In this document: piece by piece, positions 32,570 through 43,870 of the stretch
How positions within the stretch are numbered: the first letter of the stretch is position 1
Layout: each line of letters begins with the position of its first letter
Assembly (NCBI RefSeq): GCF_030247185.1
Contig: NC_080572.1
Span: forward strand, 186,524,866-186,588,865
Direction: 5' to 3'
From: Malaya genurostris
Lineage: Eukaryota; Arthropoda; Insecta; Diptera; Culicidae
DNA length: 64,000 nt
Position numbers and translations under genes: made by a program
The notes under the pieces: generated by a model
Databases searched by the model: none
Seen by the model: only the letters and a program-made list of their open reading frames with translations
Told to the model about the DNA's origin: nothing

Positions 32570-32655
32570 CGATAGCAACAGCGGGACTTGAACCGAGAAA
32601 CATTACATCACAAACCATATCGATTAATCGACTGAACCACAGGAGTACATATGTG
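32570..32655 (-). repeat. tRNA-like SINE head (degenerate)
   Basis: On the minus strand TGGTTCAGTCGATTAATCG resembles a pol III A box and GGTTCAAGTCC (32594-32584) matches the B box consensus, about 45 nt apart. The T stem pairs poorly (two mismatches), so it is not a working tRNA. The downstream minus-strand sequence is unrelated body. This suggests an old tRNA-derived SINE. Confidence 0.5.
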
Positions 32656-33617
32656 TTTGTTGAATGATTGATACATATAAATCCATACTGCGGTAATTAG
32701 TAGCCGAGAGCAAATTACAGTCGGAGTGTGTAAAATTTTGTGCGTGTGGGATATTGCGTCATTTGAAAAATCAAGTAGTTATGAAGTATATCGTTTAAAG
32801 GTTTATGTCACATGTAAAATTCATAATTTTTTTCTGTGTATCTACTTCTATGCACGGAACGACCGAAATCAGCATTTTCGCGAAAAATTTAGTTGATTTA
32901 CTGATTTTAGTTAGTTATTTTTTGAGACAACTAAAAAAATCTTACTTTTGCTGATTTAGATTTTTTATTCTCATTCCCTTAATAATAATAAAATATTTGT
33001 TGAAATGACTATTTTTTTTAGTTGAATTCACAAATTAAACGTGCTGGCATTTCTTAGCTAAGGCACATTTCATTTCCATTCAACTAATTTTTTAGTTGAA
33101 TTAAAGAAATATAATGTTGTTTTCAACCAATATGAATGGTTGAATTGGCTTCTGCAATCTGCAGCTATATGGCGCCCTGTCACCGAAACGGTAACACCGT
33201 AATGACTACTAGCCACTAGATGGCACACTACTGCCGAAAAAATTTCAGACGCGGTTGTCTTTTCTATAGGCTAACTGCATATCTCGAAATAGCGATTAAA
33301 GCGACACCTTGTGATGGCTGGCGTCGTCAGCGTGGTACTCTGTAATATTCTTAACCATGGTTTTACAAGTTAAACTCAACTATTTTAATTAATATTATTG
33401 CATAATCAGACGAAGTATAGCACGGTTATTGAAAATCTCTTTCAAACCGTTAAATTCCTTAGTAAATCGTTGAGGAAGGGAATAAAATAAGGAAGAGCGA
33501 AATGACAATGGGTTTCTCCAAGGAACTGTTTTGCGCACAAATAGCTCGCTACAGCGCGAGAATGTGTATTATCCTCACTACATACATTTGAATACTCTTG
33601 CACCAATGTTTCTGCCT

Positions 33618-33822
33618 TCTTCTATAAAGGGTAATAGAATTATAGAAAAAAAAACCACTTTTGATCGAGCTCGATCAGACGACCAGCTCGACGAGATAGG
33701 AAAATGTTTCTCTGTGTGCGTATGTGTGTTTGTGTGTGTTGAAAGCTGAACCAATTAAAATAATCTTAGATTCGTTTGAAACTACTATTGCTACTATTGA
33801 GTTATTGGTGAAGTTTGAAGAT
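33618..33822 (+). repeat. Composite repeat, 5' part, split by a LINE
   Basis: It shows GCCTTCTTCTATAAAGGGTA, then GACCAGCTCGACGAGATAGG, a GT-rich stretch and a TTCGTTTGAAACTACTATTG unit. It breaks at about 33822 in GAAGATCA. It resumes at about 35928 with GTGGCTATCCTTACCAGTTC, as expected from the intact copies, where GATCAAATGGCTGG is continuous. Confidence 0.65.
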
Positions 33823-33824
33823 CA

Positions 33825-35824
33825 CTCGTTTTGCTCCGTATTGAACAATTGGTTGAATGCAAACGTACCATTCCGTCGCCCTAGTGTTTCTCCTGTTTGG
33901 AGTACCACTCTTTTACGTAAGCTGAAACGAAAACGGAATGCAGCACAGCGACGACTTCGGAAACACCGTTCTCCAGAAAACAAGCAGATCTTTCATATGG
34001 CTAGTAATGTATACCGCAGACTGAATTCATCATTGTATAAATCATATGTCTTACGAGTGCAAACTGATCTAAAACGAAACCCTAAGAAGTTCTGGAGTTA
34101 TGTTAACTCGAAGAGGAATACCTCAACTGTTCCAGCACATGTTTATTTAAATGATTGCGTATCGTCGACAAGTGGTGAAAGATGCGAATTGTTTGCGTCC
34201 CATTTCTCATCAGTGTTTAATGCAACTCCCGTTACCACTTCTGAAATGGAATTGGCTGTTTCGGATGTTCCTGGAAATTTAATTGATTTTGACGTTTTTA
34301 TTATTACACCTGAAATGGTAACGTGTGCTACTAAGAAACTAAAAAGCTCTTTCTCGCCTGGACCTGACGGTATACCCTCAGTTGTTTTTTGTCGCACTAT
34401 TGCTAATTTGGCTGAACCGCTTAGCATTATATACAACCAATCACTAATTGATTCACGTTTTCCCGCTATTTGGAAGCAATCGGTAATGGTCCCCGTTTAC
34501 AAAAAAGGAGATAAGCGTAATGTGGCAAACTACAGAGGAATTACTAGCTTATCCGCTGCTTCAAAAATTTTTGAAATTGTCGTAAGTGGTGTACTCCTCG
34601 AAGCGATTAAATGCTATATATCGAAAGATCAGCATGGATTCATGCCCAAGCGTTCAGTGACAACGAATCTTTTAAGTTTCACCTCTACTTGTTTTGAAAA
34701 TTTGGAACTCGCATTCCAGATCGACACTATATATACTGATCTGAAAACAGCTTTTGATTCGATCAACCACGACATTCTCATAGCCAAGCTATTCAAGCTT
34801 GGGGTATCTGGACGATTTACCAATTGGCTGCAATCTTACTTGACGGATAGAACCCTCCGTGTTAAACTCGACTCGACAACGTCTTCGAATTTCACAAATT
34901 CATCTGGTGTGCCACAAGGTAGCAAACCTAGGCCCATTGTTATTCGTCCTGTATTTCAACGATGTGATGCTACGACTTCAGCCTGGTTGTAGGATTGCAT
35001 ATGCCGATGATTTAAAACTGTATTTTGTCGTTCGTACCATCGAAGATTGCATCCGTCTTCAGTCTACTTTGGACCTCTTCGTCGATTGGTGTCATCGGAA
35101 TAAGCTAACTGTTAGTGTTTCGAAATGTATAGTTGTGTCGTTTTACCGTATCAAGAAGCCAATTATGTTTGAGTATAATATTAATGGAGCGATCCTCCAA
35201 AGAGCTGACCTGATCAGTGATCTAGGTGTATTGCTTGATCAAAAACTCACTTTCAATCACCACCGCACGGCCGTTATCGCTAAAGCTAATCGACAATTGG
35301 GTTTCATATCGAAAATTGCAAAGAATTTCACTGACCCGTACTGCCTAAAAGCATTATACTGTTCACTCGTCCGTCCAATTCTAGAGAACGCATCTGTTGT
35401 TTGGCTGCCCTATCAATTGACGTGGAGTTTAAGGATTGAAAATGTACAACGCAAGTTCATTCGATTGGCACTTCGTAATCTACCATGGCGAGACCCCATA
35501 AACCTTCCTTCGTATGATGATCGTTGTAGATTATTGAGCATGGATACATTAGAACGGCGTCGGCGTATTCATCAAGCTAGTTTTGTGGCTAAGTTATTGA
35601 ATGGTGAAGTTGATAGCTCTGAGCTCCTCTCCATGTTGAATTTTCGAGTTCCTCCGAGAGTTCTTCGTAGTAGTACTTTACATGAGCCACGTTTTCATCG
35701 CACTACTTTTGGGTATTTCGAACCAATAACTGCAATGATTCGAACCTTCACGACTGTCGAGGAGTTTCATGAGTTTGGAGAACCATGCACCCGGTTTATT
35801 TCACGAATCAAGTCACGTATTTAG
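33825..35824 (+). pseudogene. 5'-truncated LINE reverse transcriptase with a frameshift
   Basis: About 660 residues of a non-LTR ORF2. It lacks the endonuclease and enters at NWLNANVPFRRPSVSPVWS. Reverse transcriptase motifs are intact: SPGPDGIPS, VPVYKKGDKRNVANYRGITS, DQHGFMPKRSVTTNL, YTDLKTAFDSINHD and GVPQGS in one frame, then LGPLLFVLYFND and YADD (about 35003) in the next. The shift lies at the AAA of 34924-34926, where one extra base moves the frame by +1. The C-terminus (RRRIHQASFVAKLLNGEVDS...) runs to a stop at 35824. No RNase H is present. The first frame opens upstream only because it runs through the composite repeat. It is a Jockey/CR1-like element; I could not settle the clade. 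Confidence 0.85.
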
Positions 35825-35927
35825 TTAACTGTTTTAGTGTATAGTTTTAAGTTTTATTTCATGTAGACAACAGTCAGATGGAGCTAATAATAATAAATAA
35901 ATAAATAAATAAATAAATAAAAAAGTG
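35825..35927 (+). other. LINE 3' UTR and tandem-repeat tail
   Basis: A short untranslated tail ends in AATAATAATAAATAAATAAA-type repeats (about 35887-35925), the microsatellite-like 3' end seen in several non-LTR clades. The flanking composite repeat resumes straight afterwards. Confidence 0.75.
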
Positions 35928-37686
35928 GCTATCCTTACCAGTTCCAGAGATATGATGATATAAGTGACGTAAACGACAAGTCAGTTTTTATCTACCAGTA
36001 ATTGTTTTATTTTAGACTCGTTCGTTATCATTTGTTTCAGATAGAAATAATGAAAGAACATTTTTACACCTCCCAACAGGTTTTGGGAACAACTAAGGAA
36101 CAACTAACGCATATTAGAGTGCTACGTTTAGTAACGAATCTTTAAAGGGCTCATGTGTTCGGCATATTTTTTTGTAGTAACATGTTCTGTAATTCTTCAA
36201 AAGTCTTGAATTCACTACCACGCAATGTATGCAAATTAAAACTTATAACTCACTTCTAAGTGGATTAATGGCAACTTTGATTTTATTCAAAGATGAAGAC
36301 AGTTCCAAACAAAAGTTTTTCTGAATGCAATGAAGACCCAAAATCAACTTCTGAAACTCAAACAGAAAACGTATTTTGATGTGGTTGGGACCACTGAGCA
36401 CTCTGTTAAAAGTGAATAGATTTTTACAATCTATGGCTTGAAACTATGCAATCTTATTATTGAAATTACAAAAAAACTTAAAAAGTATATATCAAATCGC
36501 AGAACCAATCAGTTGTGTACTAGCTGACGAGAAGACCTTTCCTTTGACCTCTTTGTGAACAACACACAACAGTTTGTCGAGCTGAATCGGATGGCCCTCC
36601 TTGCATCGATTAATTTCCCAAAAATCGAGCGAATCCTTCACTTAATTTTTTATATTTACAAAAATTTTGTGGAAACTCACCAAAAAAATCTGGGTTTTGC
36701 AGATAATGCAGACAGAAGTGTTCAAAATTCCAGTTGCGTTTATGTAAATGAAGAAAATAGAGACCATTGTAAACTTTGTAAGCTATCACACTTTTTTGAA
36801 CATTTCATGCGATCGATGCAGCGCACCGCGCTGTAGACGCTATGCTCCACATGGTGGCGCTTCCGGAGCTGCGCAGGTAGCCTATATTGGCAGGTATAAA
36901 TACGATGTTGTATTGGAGAAAAAGACATAAACGAAACGTAAACATCGTTTTGAATTTTTTCTTCTTAATCACTGTTTTCTTCATTCTCACTGAAAACTTT
37001 GAGCGCTCGGAAAACAAAAACCGAATACAAATAGTACACCGGACGGCGCAGCTCGGAAGGTTTGAAGATACAAAAAAACTTCATCACAATTAGAGTGAAA
37101 CATTCGAAATTCACTTCACTGTTCCGCGTAAAAACATTATTACGCACAATCGCTTCAAGTGCGCACAAATTCTGAATAAATACGATTTCCACTAACAGTT
37201 TACGACATTTTTACATATCGGTTTAGAAATTTAAATAAAGATATATCGAACACATGCGAAAAACATCAAAACAATTTTCAAGCAGTTTCAATAAGACTGT
37301 CCTTTTTAGCTTTTTAATGGATTGTTTTGCTTTGACACTTCTCATGAGTTTTTGGCTAATAAACTTGTTAATAATACCCATTTCAGTTTTGGTTTCTTTG
37401 TGCTGTCCTTCAGTAATGATGGTGATAGATAAATAGAAACAAATTTTCTGATTTTAATGACAAAATTAGTTGTCAATGAGAATTTCGTGTTGGATTGAAA
37501 TATTTCTGGTTTGTGTCCAGTATATTCACCAACTAAACACATTCTTTAAAAATAAGAGTTTTTTCAGCAAAGTAAATTCTCAATTTTAACTAATTTTATA
37601 GTTATTTTGGGAATTTTGTTGTTAAAATCAACTAATTCAAAAACAGTAATACAAATTAAGCGCAGAGCTAATTTCGGTCGTTCCGT
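35928..37686. other. Right half of the nested element; no gene
   Basis: The first 50 bp continue the interrupted composite repeat. Then follows AT-rich sequence with no convincing ORF. The last 150 bp contain the CAACTAA-rich subterminal sequence of the 32853-37687 element. Short ORFs at 36555-37192 overlap each other on both strands and show no family features. Confidence 0.45.
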
Positions 37687-37689
37687 GTA

Positions 37690-38720
37690 TATCGTATATT
37701 ATACAATAACAAAAGACAAAGCACAATAGATGAATGACAATATAGTAAGGACAAAAACAAGAAAACGATGAAACAACAGCCAAAAGAGAAAGAAGAAAAA
37801 TCAAAAGACAAAGAAAAACGGAAACAAAAAACACAGACTAAGTGAAACCTACAAAGGACAACGGACAATGAACACAACGGACACAGAAATGAAATTCAAC
37901 CCGAGGCGCACATCCTGGCGATCCAAACTATACGGTTCTTTATCTGTGCTTCCCTGGAGGGTTTATGTTCTGTGGTGCCCAACTGACAAAAGCAACATTC
38001 GACCGTGGTTGAGTAATCCTGAAGCATTTCAATCCTTTTACTGTTTATCCTGGCGATTAGAATTGTTGACCCTGTGGACCTCTAATGCAATTTATTACCG
38101 GATGGAAGCGGTTGGTGCTGTTGTTGTTGTTGTTGTTAGTGGTTTTTAGTGGTATGCCCTTGGAGCGCGAAATTTTTTTACTCGCAGCATTTGGTGCAAG
38201 CGTTAAAATCCTGTGCGCGTGGAAATGTACCCAGCTTCATCACCGAAACACGGCACCGACGAATGGCATAACGCGCATGGCACAGGTACAGCAAAGCAAC
38301 CAGATGAGAAATTTATCTTCGAAATGAATTGTGCATCCGTAAAGGAGCGCATTTTTCCTCGCCAGAGGATTTTCGTTTATTTTTCACACTCTTGCTAGAC
38401 GTTTACTCGTCCTTGCAGTTTGACTCTGTGGTACCACCGACGTAGCGATGGCAAGATGTGTGGGGTGTGGGAAAAATTTGGCCTTTTCGTTTTTCGGTTT
38501 CGGTGGAACACGATGAATGCGCATCAGATGTGAACCTGCAAGCTTTTTCTAAGTGCTTGAAATCTAGCGAGGATTACTTCTGGCAGCGAATGATGATGAG
38601 CTGCCAGTTGCTGAGGGGCGTTGGAGGTGACAAATTGTGCCGGGGTTCTCGGTTGGAACCGTAGAGAATTCCCCGGTTGCAGTTTCGTCCGTAAAAGTAC
38701 GCTGTTGGCTTTCTGTTAAT
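37690..38720. other. Purine-rich tract, then complex single-copy DNA
   Basis: 37690-37860 is an A-rich and AAG-rich tract. 37870-38720 is more balanced and does not match other parts of the window. It includes a short (GTT)n run at about 38115-38140. Overlapping ORFs of 60-93 residues lie in all frames without a recognisable domain. It is a candidate for host sequence, but I cannot assign an exon. Confidence 0.35.
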
Positions 38721-39465
38721 GTCGGTGAAATCTAGGGTTTAATTTGACTTAGCATGAATAATACTGGATGCTGGAAATCTGATAATTTTTTTATTGCAAT
38801 TTAACATTTAACTTGCAAATAATATTTTCATGAAACGTATGCTTCAAACGATTTACTTGAAATAATAATAATAATCGTGTTTCCACAACCGATGTACCGC
38901 TGGGTGCTTCTGCTCACGTTTCGAAGAGTGATGATATGAGGCTCCATTTGAATTTCATTTTGCTGATACACACCGGCATAATTATCTAACGTTTTCAAAT
39001 GTATGAATAATGGTTGCTAACGGCAAATCGGCTCGGTTCTAAAAAAATCGAAATTGAGGTGCGATACAACCTATAAAAAAACCTGTTTTAACTCACATAG
39101 TGGTGTGATGGAACCTTTCTGTGATATCCTTCAAAGATTTTTCTTTTACTCTTGAAAAAAAAAACAAAAAAAAATGTTCAACATGCAAATTGAAACAATT
39201 ATCAGATCGGTTTATTTGGATCACGACAATATATTCATAGAAGGAACCCGTTAAAAACTGAAATCATCTGGTAAATGAAATTGATCTGTGCTTTACACAA
39301 ATTTACGGCATTTCATTAGATCCTAGAAGGGAGAAACTGAATTCAAGAACAACAGCAGCATATCTCATACTCTGCCCTACCTATTTCTATCACATTGTAG
39401 AAGGTTTCTTTGCTGATATACAGAAACCATCTCTATGCTCGGTTCGATGCTGATTCTTGTTGTAC
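38721..39465. other. No gene recognised
   Basis: AT-rich sequence with no ORF or repeat that I can support. Confidence 0.4.
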
Positions 39466-39745
39466 AGGGTGTCCCACGAAAAATATCGAATTTAAAAATG
39501 CAATAATAAAAAAACGGTTTAAAAGTTTTCAATGATTATACATTTATTTGGAAGATTGATAAATGAAATTTTTATGAAAAATAAATTCTTTTAAATCAGC
39601 CGTGTGGGCTGACTTGGAAGTAGCCAATTTTTGAGAACATTTTCAATTGTTTCTGGCCTTATGTCATCAATACAAACTGTAATTTCGTACAATTTTTTTA
39701 AGATGATTGACGTAGCATTTATCTTAATATATATAGAAAAAAAGA
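39466..39745 (-). pseudogene. 3' remnant of a mariner-like transposon
   Basis: On the minus strand, IRPETIENVLKNW near 39650 followed by a frame change to DLKEFIFHK (about 39590) resembles the last 40 residues of mariner-like transposases. The sequence then runs on to a terminus that reads ACAGGGTGTCCCACG on the plus strand (39466). The rest of the gene is missing beyond about 39745, where a hairpin element begins. A related C-terminus is at 43.3 kb. Confidence 0.5.
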
Positions 39746-39778
39746 CGTAGTCCATCGTCAAAAAGTACAAATAACGGA

Positions 39779-40073
39779 TCAGGGTCATTTCGCCGAAAAC
39801 CATTTCACCAAAAGCCGTTTCGCCGAAACCCATTTCGCCGAAAGGGTTATTTCGCCGAATGACATTTCCCCGAATGGGCCACTTGGCTTCGGTTATGTGG
39901 CTGTGCCACATCAGTTATACATAAGGAGACATAATATACAGGAGACATGACCCTTTCGACAAAATGACCCTTTCGGCGAAATGAACCTTTCGGGGAAACG
40001 ACTTTCGGCAAAATGACCTATCCAGCGAAACGACTTTTGGTGAAATGGCATTCGGCGAAATGACCCGCTCCCA
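39779..40073. repeat. Hairpin of iterated TTCGGCGAAATGACC motifs
   Basis: The left arm (39781-39870) is made of CATTTCGCCGAAA-type words and the right arm (39950-40070) of their reverse, TTCGGCGAAATGACC, each repeated five to six times with small changes. The outer ends pair (GGGTCATTTCGCCGAAA against TTCGGCGAAATGACCC). The structure is both a minisatellite and an inverted repeat. There is no real ORF; the GEM/FGE-rich peptide on the minus strand is a by-product. Confidence 0.8.
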
Positions 40074-40149
40074 TAAATAACCTCTTTTTTTAAAGTTTGC
40101 TACGTGCGGTGTCTTACACTAAGGTGTCAGATTCAAATTTTTTTCAAAC

Positions 40150-40533
40150 ATAGCTGGGTTTTCAAATAAAAACTGCCCCCAAACAGAAAAAAATGATATA
40201 CGCTGTGTTTAAGGGTTTATATTGGAGATAATTTTCCCAAAATTTTAACCCTTTAACTGCCATATTGGTGGAGTTAGGAAGGTTATTCTGAATTTTATTA
40301 TATTTAAATTTTTTAAAACCTCTTTAGCAAAATAATAGAAAAAAATCAGGAATATTTTAGAAATTACGGGAAACCTTTCTCATTTTTGTTCAGAATTTTT
40401 CAAAATGTATTTCATATGAAATAATTTTTTCAAAATTTTCAATATTTTTCTGTTGGCACTTACAATTTTAGTACCACTCTAGATTTTACATCAAAAATGA
40501 ATCATTCATGATTACATTACGCTGTATTTTGTT
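40150..40533 (+). repeat. Left arm of a 3.7-kb inverted repeat
   Basis: It matches 43530-43870 in reverse: GGAGATAATTTTCCCAAAAT, TTTAACTGCCATATT, AGGAATATTTTA and ACATCAAAAATGAATCATTC all have counterparts in order. Divergence is substantial, so the structure is old. The 3-kb spacer contains a DD41D mariner remnant. Confidence 0.65.
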
Positions 40534-40690
40534 CAGATTTTTAAAAAATGTGGACCGGTATAATATCAAACTTTAGAAAATAAATAAATTATTCGAAAAA
40601 CCATGCGTCTCCATCAAATTATTATCATCCGATGCAGACTCATGGTATTTAGTTCTAAAATCATATATCACATGCCCTTATAACTAAATA
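40430..40690 (+). repeat. Direct repeat, copy A (copy B at 40990-41215)
   Basis: Both copies run from GTACCACTC through TGATTACATTACG/GAGTACATTACG and AAAACCATGCGTCTCCAT to CATGGTATTTAGTTCTAAAA, about 550 bp apart. Each contains a small hairpin between ACCATGCGTCTCC and GGAGACACATGGT-like sequence. Confidence 0.7.
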
Positions 40691-40989
40691 CCATGCGTTT
40701 TCAGCCACAACTTGAGTTCATTCCAAAAATTATTTACACACACCCATACGTGTGTCTCGATTTAGCTAGTAATTATGTAGGGAAACAGTTCGTTTGAACG
40801 CATTAGTGAATATGTTGTCAGCGGAAGGTTGTGTTTCATAAGGAAGGATCACTAAAAGAAACATGACTCAGAACTAATGAGTTGACAAATATTTAGGTAT
40901 AAAGTTTTGATTTATGAACTCATTTTACATTTATTTTACATTTATTGTATTCAAATCAAAAAAAGTGTATTTCACGTAAAAAAATGTTT

Positions 40990-41215
40990 TAATTTTTCGA
41001 AACTTTTTTACTCGCACTCAAAATTTTGGTACCACTCCACATTTTACATACAAAATTAATCAATCATGAGTACATTACGCCGTAGTATTTTCAGATTTTT
41101 AAAAAATGTTGTCCGTTTAAAAACATAATTCAATCTAAAAACCATGCGTCTCCATTAAAATAATCATCTGATGGAGACACATGGTATTTAGTTCTAAAAT
41201 CATACATCACATGCA
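40990..41215 (+). repeat. Direct repeat, copy B
   Basis: Collinear partner of 40430-40690. Its internal hairpin is the better preserved one (CCATGCGTCTCCATTAAAAT to GATGGAGACACATGG). Confidence 0.7.
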
Positions 41216-43083
41216 GAGTAATATGTCTCCACACGAAATTAACCATATACAGACGCGCGTAACGAAGGTTGTTTTCTAATGCCACGAGACATGGACTATC
41301 TTGGCAGAGGATCAATGAGCCCTTGGTGTTTTCGAGAAAAAAAAGCGCAGAACACCATCTATGACAGAGTGCTGATGAAAAGCGGAATGTGAAGACGAAA
41401 TTGGACAGCTACGATGAGCTGGATATTTAATCAGGATAACGTACGGCAACCATGTGATAATGGCTCTTGAATCTGATCCGGTAGATTCGAAAAAAACGGA
41501 GCCTAGCGAGCAACGTGGATCGATCGAGTGGAGGGTGACTCACATAATATTCGAGTCCGAGCATGGCGAAAAGTGGTCAAAATCTGAGCTACATGGACGA
41601 TTATACTCTTCTTTAATACATATTTCTGTTTTAGCGATAAAGCAATACGACTTTCAGAAACCCTTTTATAGAGGGAGGAAACGGCAAGGAATTGAACATA
41701 TTGAATCTAAGAGAATATATTGCTTGTATAGAAAATCGTCGATGCGACTTAATACGTTTTTTCGGGTCTTCGGAACTTGCTGCAAGTGCCTCTTCCTCGA
41801 CATGATCTATACCTGGATTTCGATTATTTATCGGGACTTCTATCAGCTACTAGTATTTATTAGTAAAGCCTATTCTGTCAAAAATCGATCTAAAATTCTC
41901 ACCGCAATTCTGGAAGCCAAATTTATCTCCAACATTCGTCAGGATCAACGAAACCTTCAGGTTATCCCGAAAAATGTTGAAGCTAGAAACTATCATAATT
42001 TTTTCATCGATTTTCACTAAACTGGAGCGTAGAATTTCCACCCTCATGCTCCACTGTCTTTGAGGGCTTAAGCCGTTTGACTTAAATTGTATTGTCGAGC
42101 AATTGCAGGCAACTTGGCTATTCATACCATGTGGTACAGAACCAATGTGGTAGAAACAGGTGAGTTAGTGAAATTAACTTTGCTTCAGCAAGCCCAGTAA
42201 AATTAACAACCACGTGTTTGCTTTCGTCACACCGTTCGGACTAGTTGGCATTGAATCAAAATATGTTATTATACTTAATCATTCATGGGGTTTTGTTGGT
42301 TAATGCAAAAAGCGCATATCAGCTGTTTTTCAAAGAAGGGTGAATCTAACATTAACAGCAAATGGAGAAAAAATATCGATGAATTTTTCGGCTTTGATTT
42401 CAATTCTCACTTAAAAATGATTATTCTCAGATCAATTTTTTCTAAATCAATGAACTGTTGGTTTATCTTTAAAAGGAATGCAATTTTTCCACTTCTCCAC
42501 TTTTTGTCCATTTGTTTACTTTTATGATCTCTGTGTGAATTATGAAGTTACGCCCTCGCACATTTTTCGTGAAATTGGCTGGTTTCTGTGACCAATCTGC
42601 TGGTAAATTTCTCGTCTCATTTACTATATCCAGTAGTTAAAAGCTCGGAAACCATATAAAATAACGAAAATAAATAGTTTCGCCCTTCCTTTCTAGCAAT
42701 TGAAGTATCGCCCTGTTTGATGGCATGGAACACGGGGGACGAATCTTAGGCAAACAAATGCAATGACAGTTTCGCCCTTTAAAGTTCTTTGTATTACTAA
42801 CAATGAGATTTTTTCAGAATCCGAATTTTTCGGCAAAACTGTAGGATTTTGAAGCATTTATTCGTAGGAGAGAGAAACTCGATTTGTTTACTTTTGTAAT
42901 ATTCGCCCGTCTTTGGAAAAATGCTGATATTTTATTTCTATTTCTTCACGTTTCGCCTTCGTCTCATCAGTGCTAAACGCATATTTTAAATGTTTATTGA
43001 GCTTTTGATAAATATAACAAAAATGAGAGATTAAAATTGACTACAGTGTATTTACTTTGATTTTAATACAATAAATGTGAGGA
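41216..43083. other. No supported gene; one unrecognised 188-codon ORF
   Basis: The longest ORF (41454-42020, plus) starts MIMALESDPVDSKKTEPSEQ and shows no domain, and its Ile/Phe-rich second half looks like translated AT-rich DNA. Sequence from 42540 to 42990 repeats the short word TTCGCCC four times. No other feature was found. Confidence 0.35.
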
Positions 43084-43086
43084 ACC

Positions 43087-43430
43087 GTGGTTCCAACAAG
43101 ACGGCTCTTCGTGCCACACAGCCAACGCTACGGTCGATCTTCTGCGCACAGTCTTCGAAGATCGAATTATCAGTCGAAATTCGGATGTCGTTTGGCCGCC
43201 TCGGAGCTGTGATTTGACGCCGTTAGACTATTATCTTTGGGGGCTGTCAAAGATAAGTGTTATGTGAACAAGCCAGAGACAATTCAAGCCTTGAAGGACA
43301 ACATTCGTGCAGCCATAGCCGAAATAAAGCTGCATACAATCGAAAATGAACTAAAAACTGGACCGACCGTACGGCGTACTGCAAGACCAGCCGAGGCAGC
43401 CATTTGAATGAAATTATATTTCACAATTAA
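43087..43430 (+). pseudogene. Mariner-like transposase C-terminal fragment, DD41D
   Basis: The frame opens at PWFQQDGSSCHTANATVDLL and reaches WPPRSCDLTPLDYYLWGL. Exactly 41 residues lie between the two Asp of QQD and PLD, the DD41D spacing of the rosa-type mariner relatives. A one-base shift in GGGGGCTG (about 43240) moves the frame to VKDKCYVNKPETIQALKDNI; another near 43350 leads to SRGSHLNEIIFHN and a stop at 43428-43430. The first Asp and the whole N-terminal half are missing. It is inactive. Confidence 0.8.
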
Positions 43431-43529
43431 CCGGAAGGATTGTACTTTAATATAAAAAAATAAATTTTGAAATCGGATGAACCGTTTGTGTTTCATTACA
43501 TGTTTAAAAAAAAGTTACATGGCGGACGC

Positions 43530-43870
43530 TGTATACTCATGAATAATTTATTTTTGATGTATAATGTGGAGTAGTACCAAATTTGTAAGTACGAAAAAAA
43601 AGTAAAAACTCTTTTTTACATGAAATACACTATGAAAAATTTTGAAAAATATCAGTAAGGTTTCCCATAATGTATAAAATATTCCTAATTTTTGTGCTGA
43701 AGACGTTTTAGAAAAATTTTAATATAACCGAAGAGCACTTCTAGTAGTTGAATATCTCCATAAATATGGCAGTTTAAGGATTAAAATTTTGGGAAAATCA
43801 TCTCCAACACAAACCTTTTAAACAGCTTATATCAATTTCATTTCTGTGTGGGTGCAGTTTCTACATGGCT
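43530..43870 (-). repeat. Right arm of the 3.7-kb inverted repeat
   Basis: Reverse counterpart of 40150-40533. It lies about 100 bp beyond the end of the DD41D fragment, so the arms may be long terminal or subterminal repeats of one old element that includes the transposase remnant. Confidence 0.6.

Larger units (their letters stand above)
32853..37687. mobile_element. TIR element bearing nested insertions
   Basis: The left end is CACGGAACGACCGAAATCAG at 32853. The right end, reversed from 37687, is CACGGAACGACCGAAATTAG. Next to both ends lies similar sequence rich in TTAGTTGA and CAACTAA. The interior contains a composite repeat (from 33618) that is itself split by a LINE fragment (33825-35927). 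No transposase was recognised. Without the insertions the element would be about 2.5 kb. Target duplications are not clear (the flanks are CTTCTATG and TATATCGT). Confidence 0.55.

Noticed and set aside
32570..32655. Functional tRNA gene on the minus strand
   Set aside because: A and B boxes are present but the T stem has two mismatches.
33531..33820. Host exon upstream of the LINE reverse transcriptase
   Set aside because: The open frame here is composite-repeat sequence (GT-rich run and AACTACTATTG unit) that happens to be in frame.
41454..42020. 188-codon ORF on the plus strand
   Set aside because: No domain recognised, and the second half looks like translated AT-rich DNA. One ORF of this length is expected by chance in 64 kb of such sequence.
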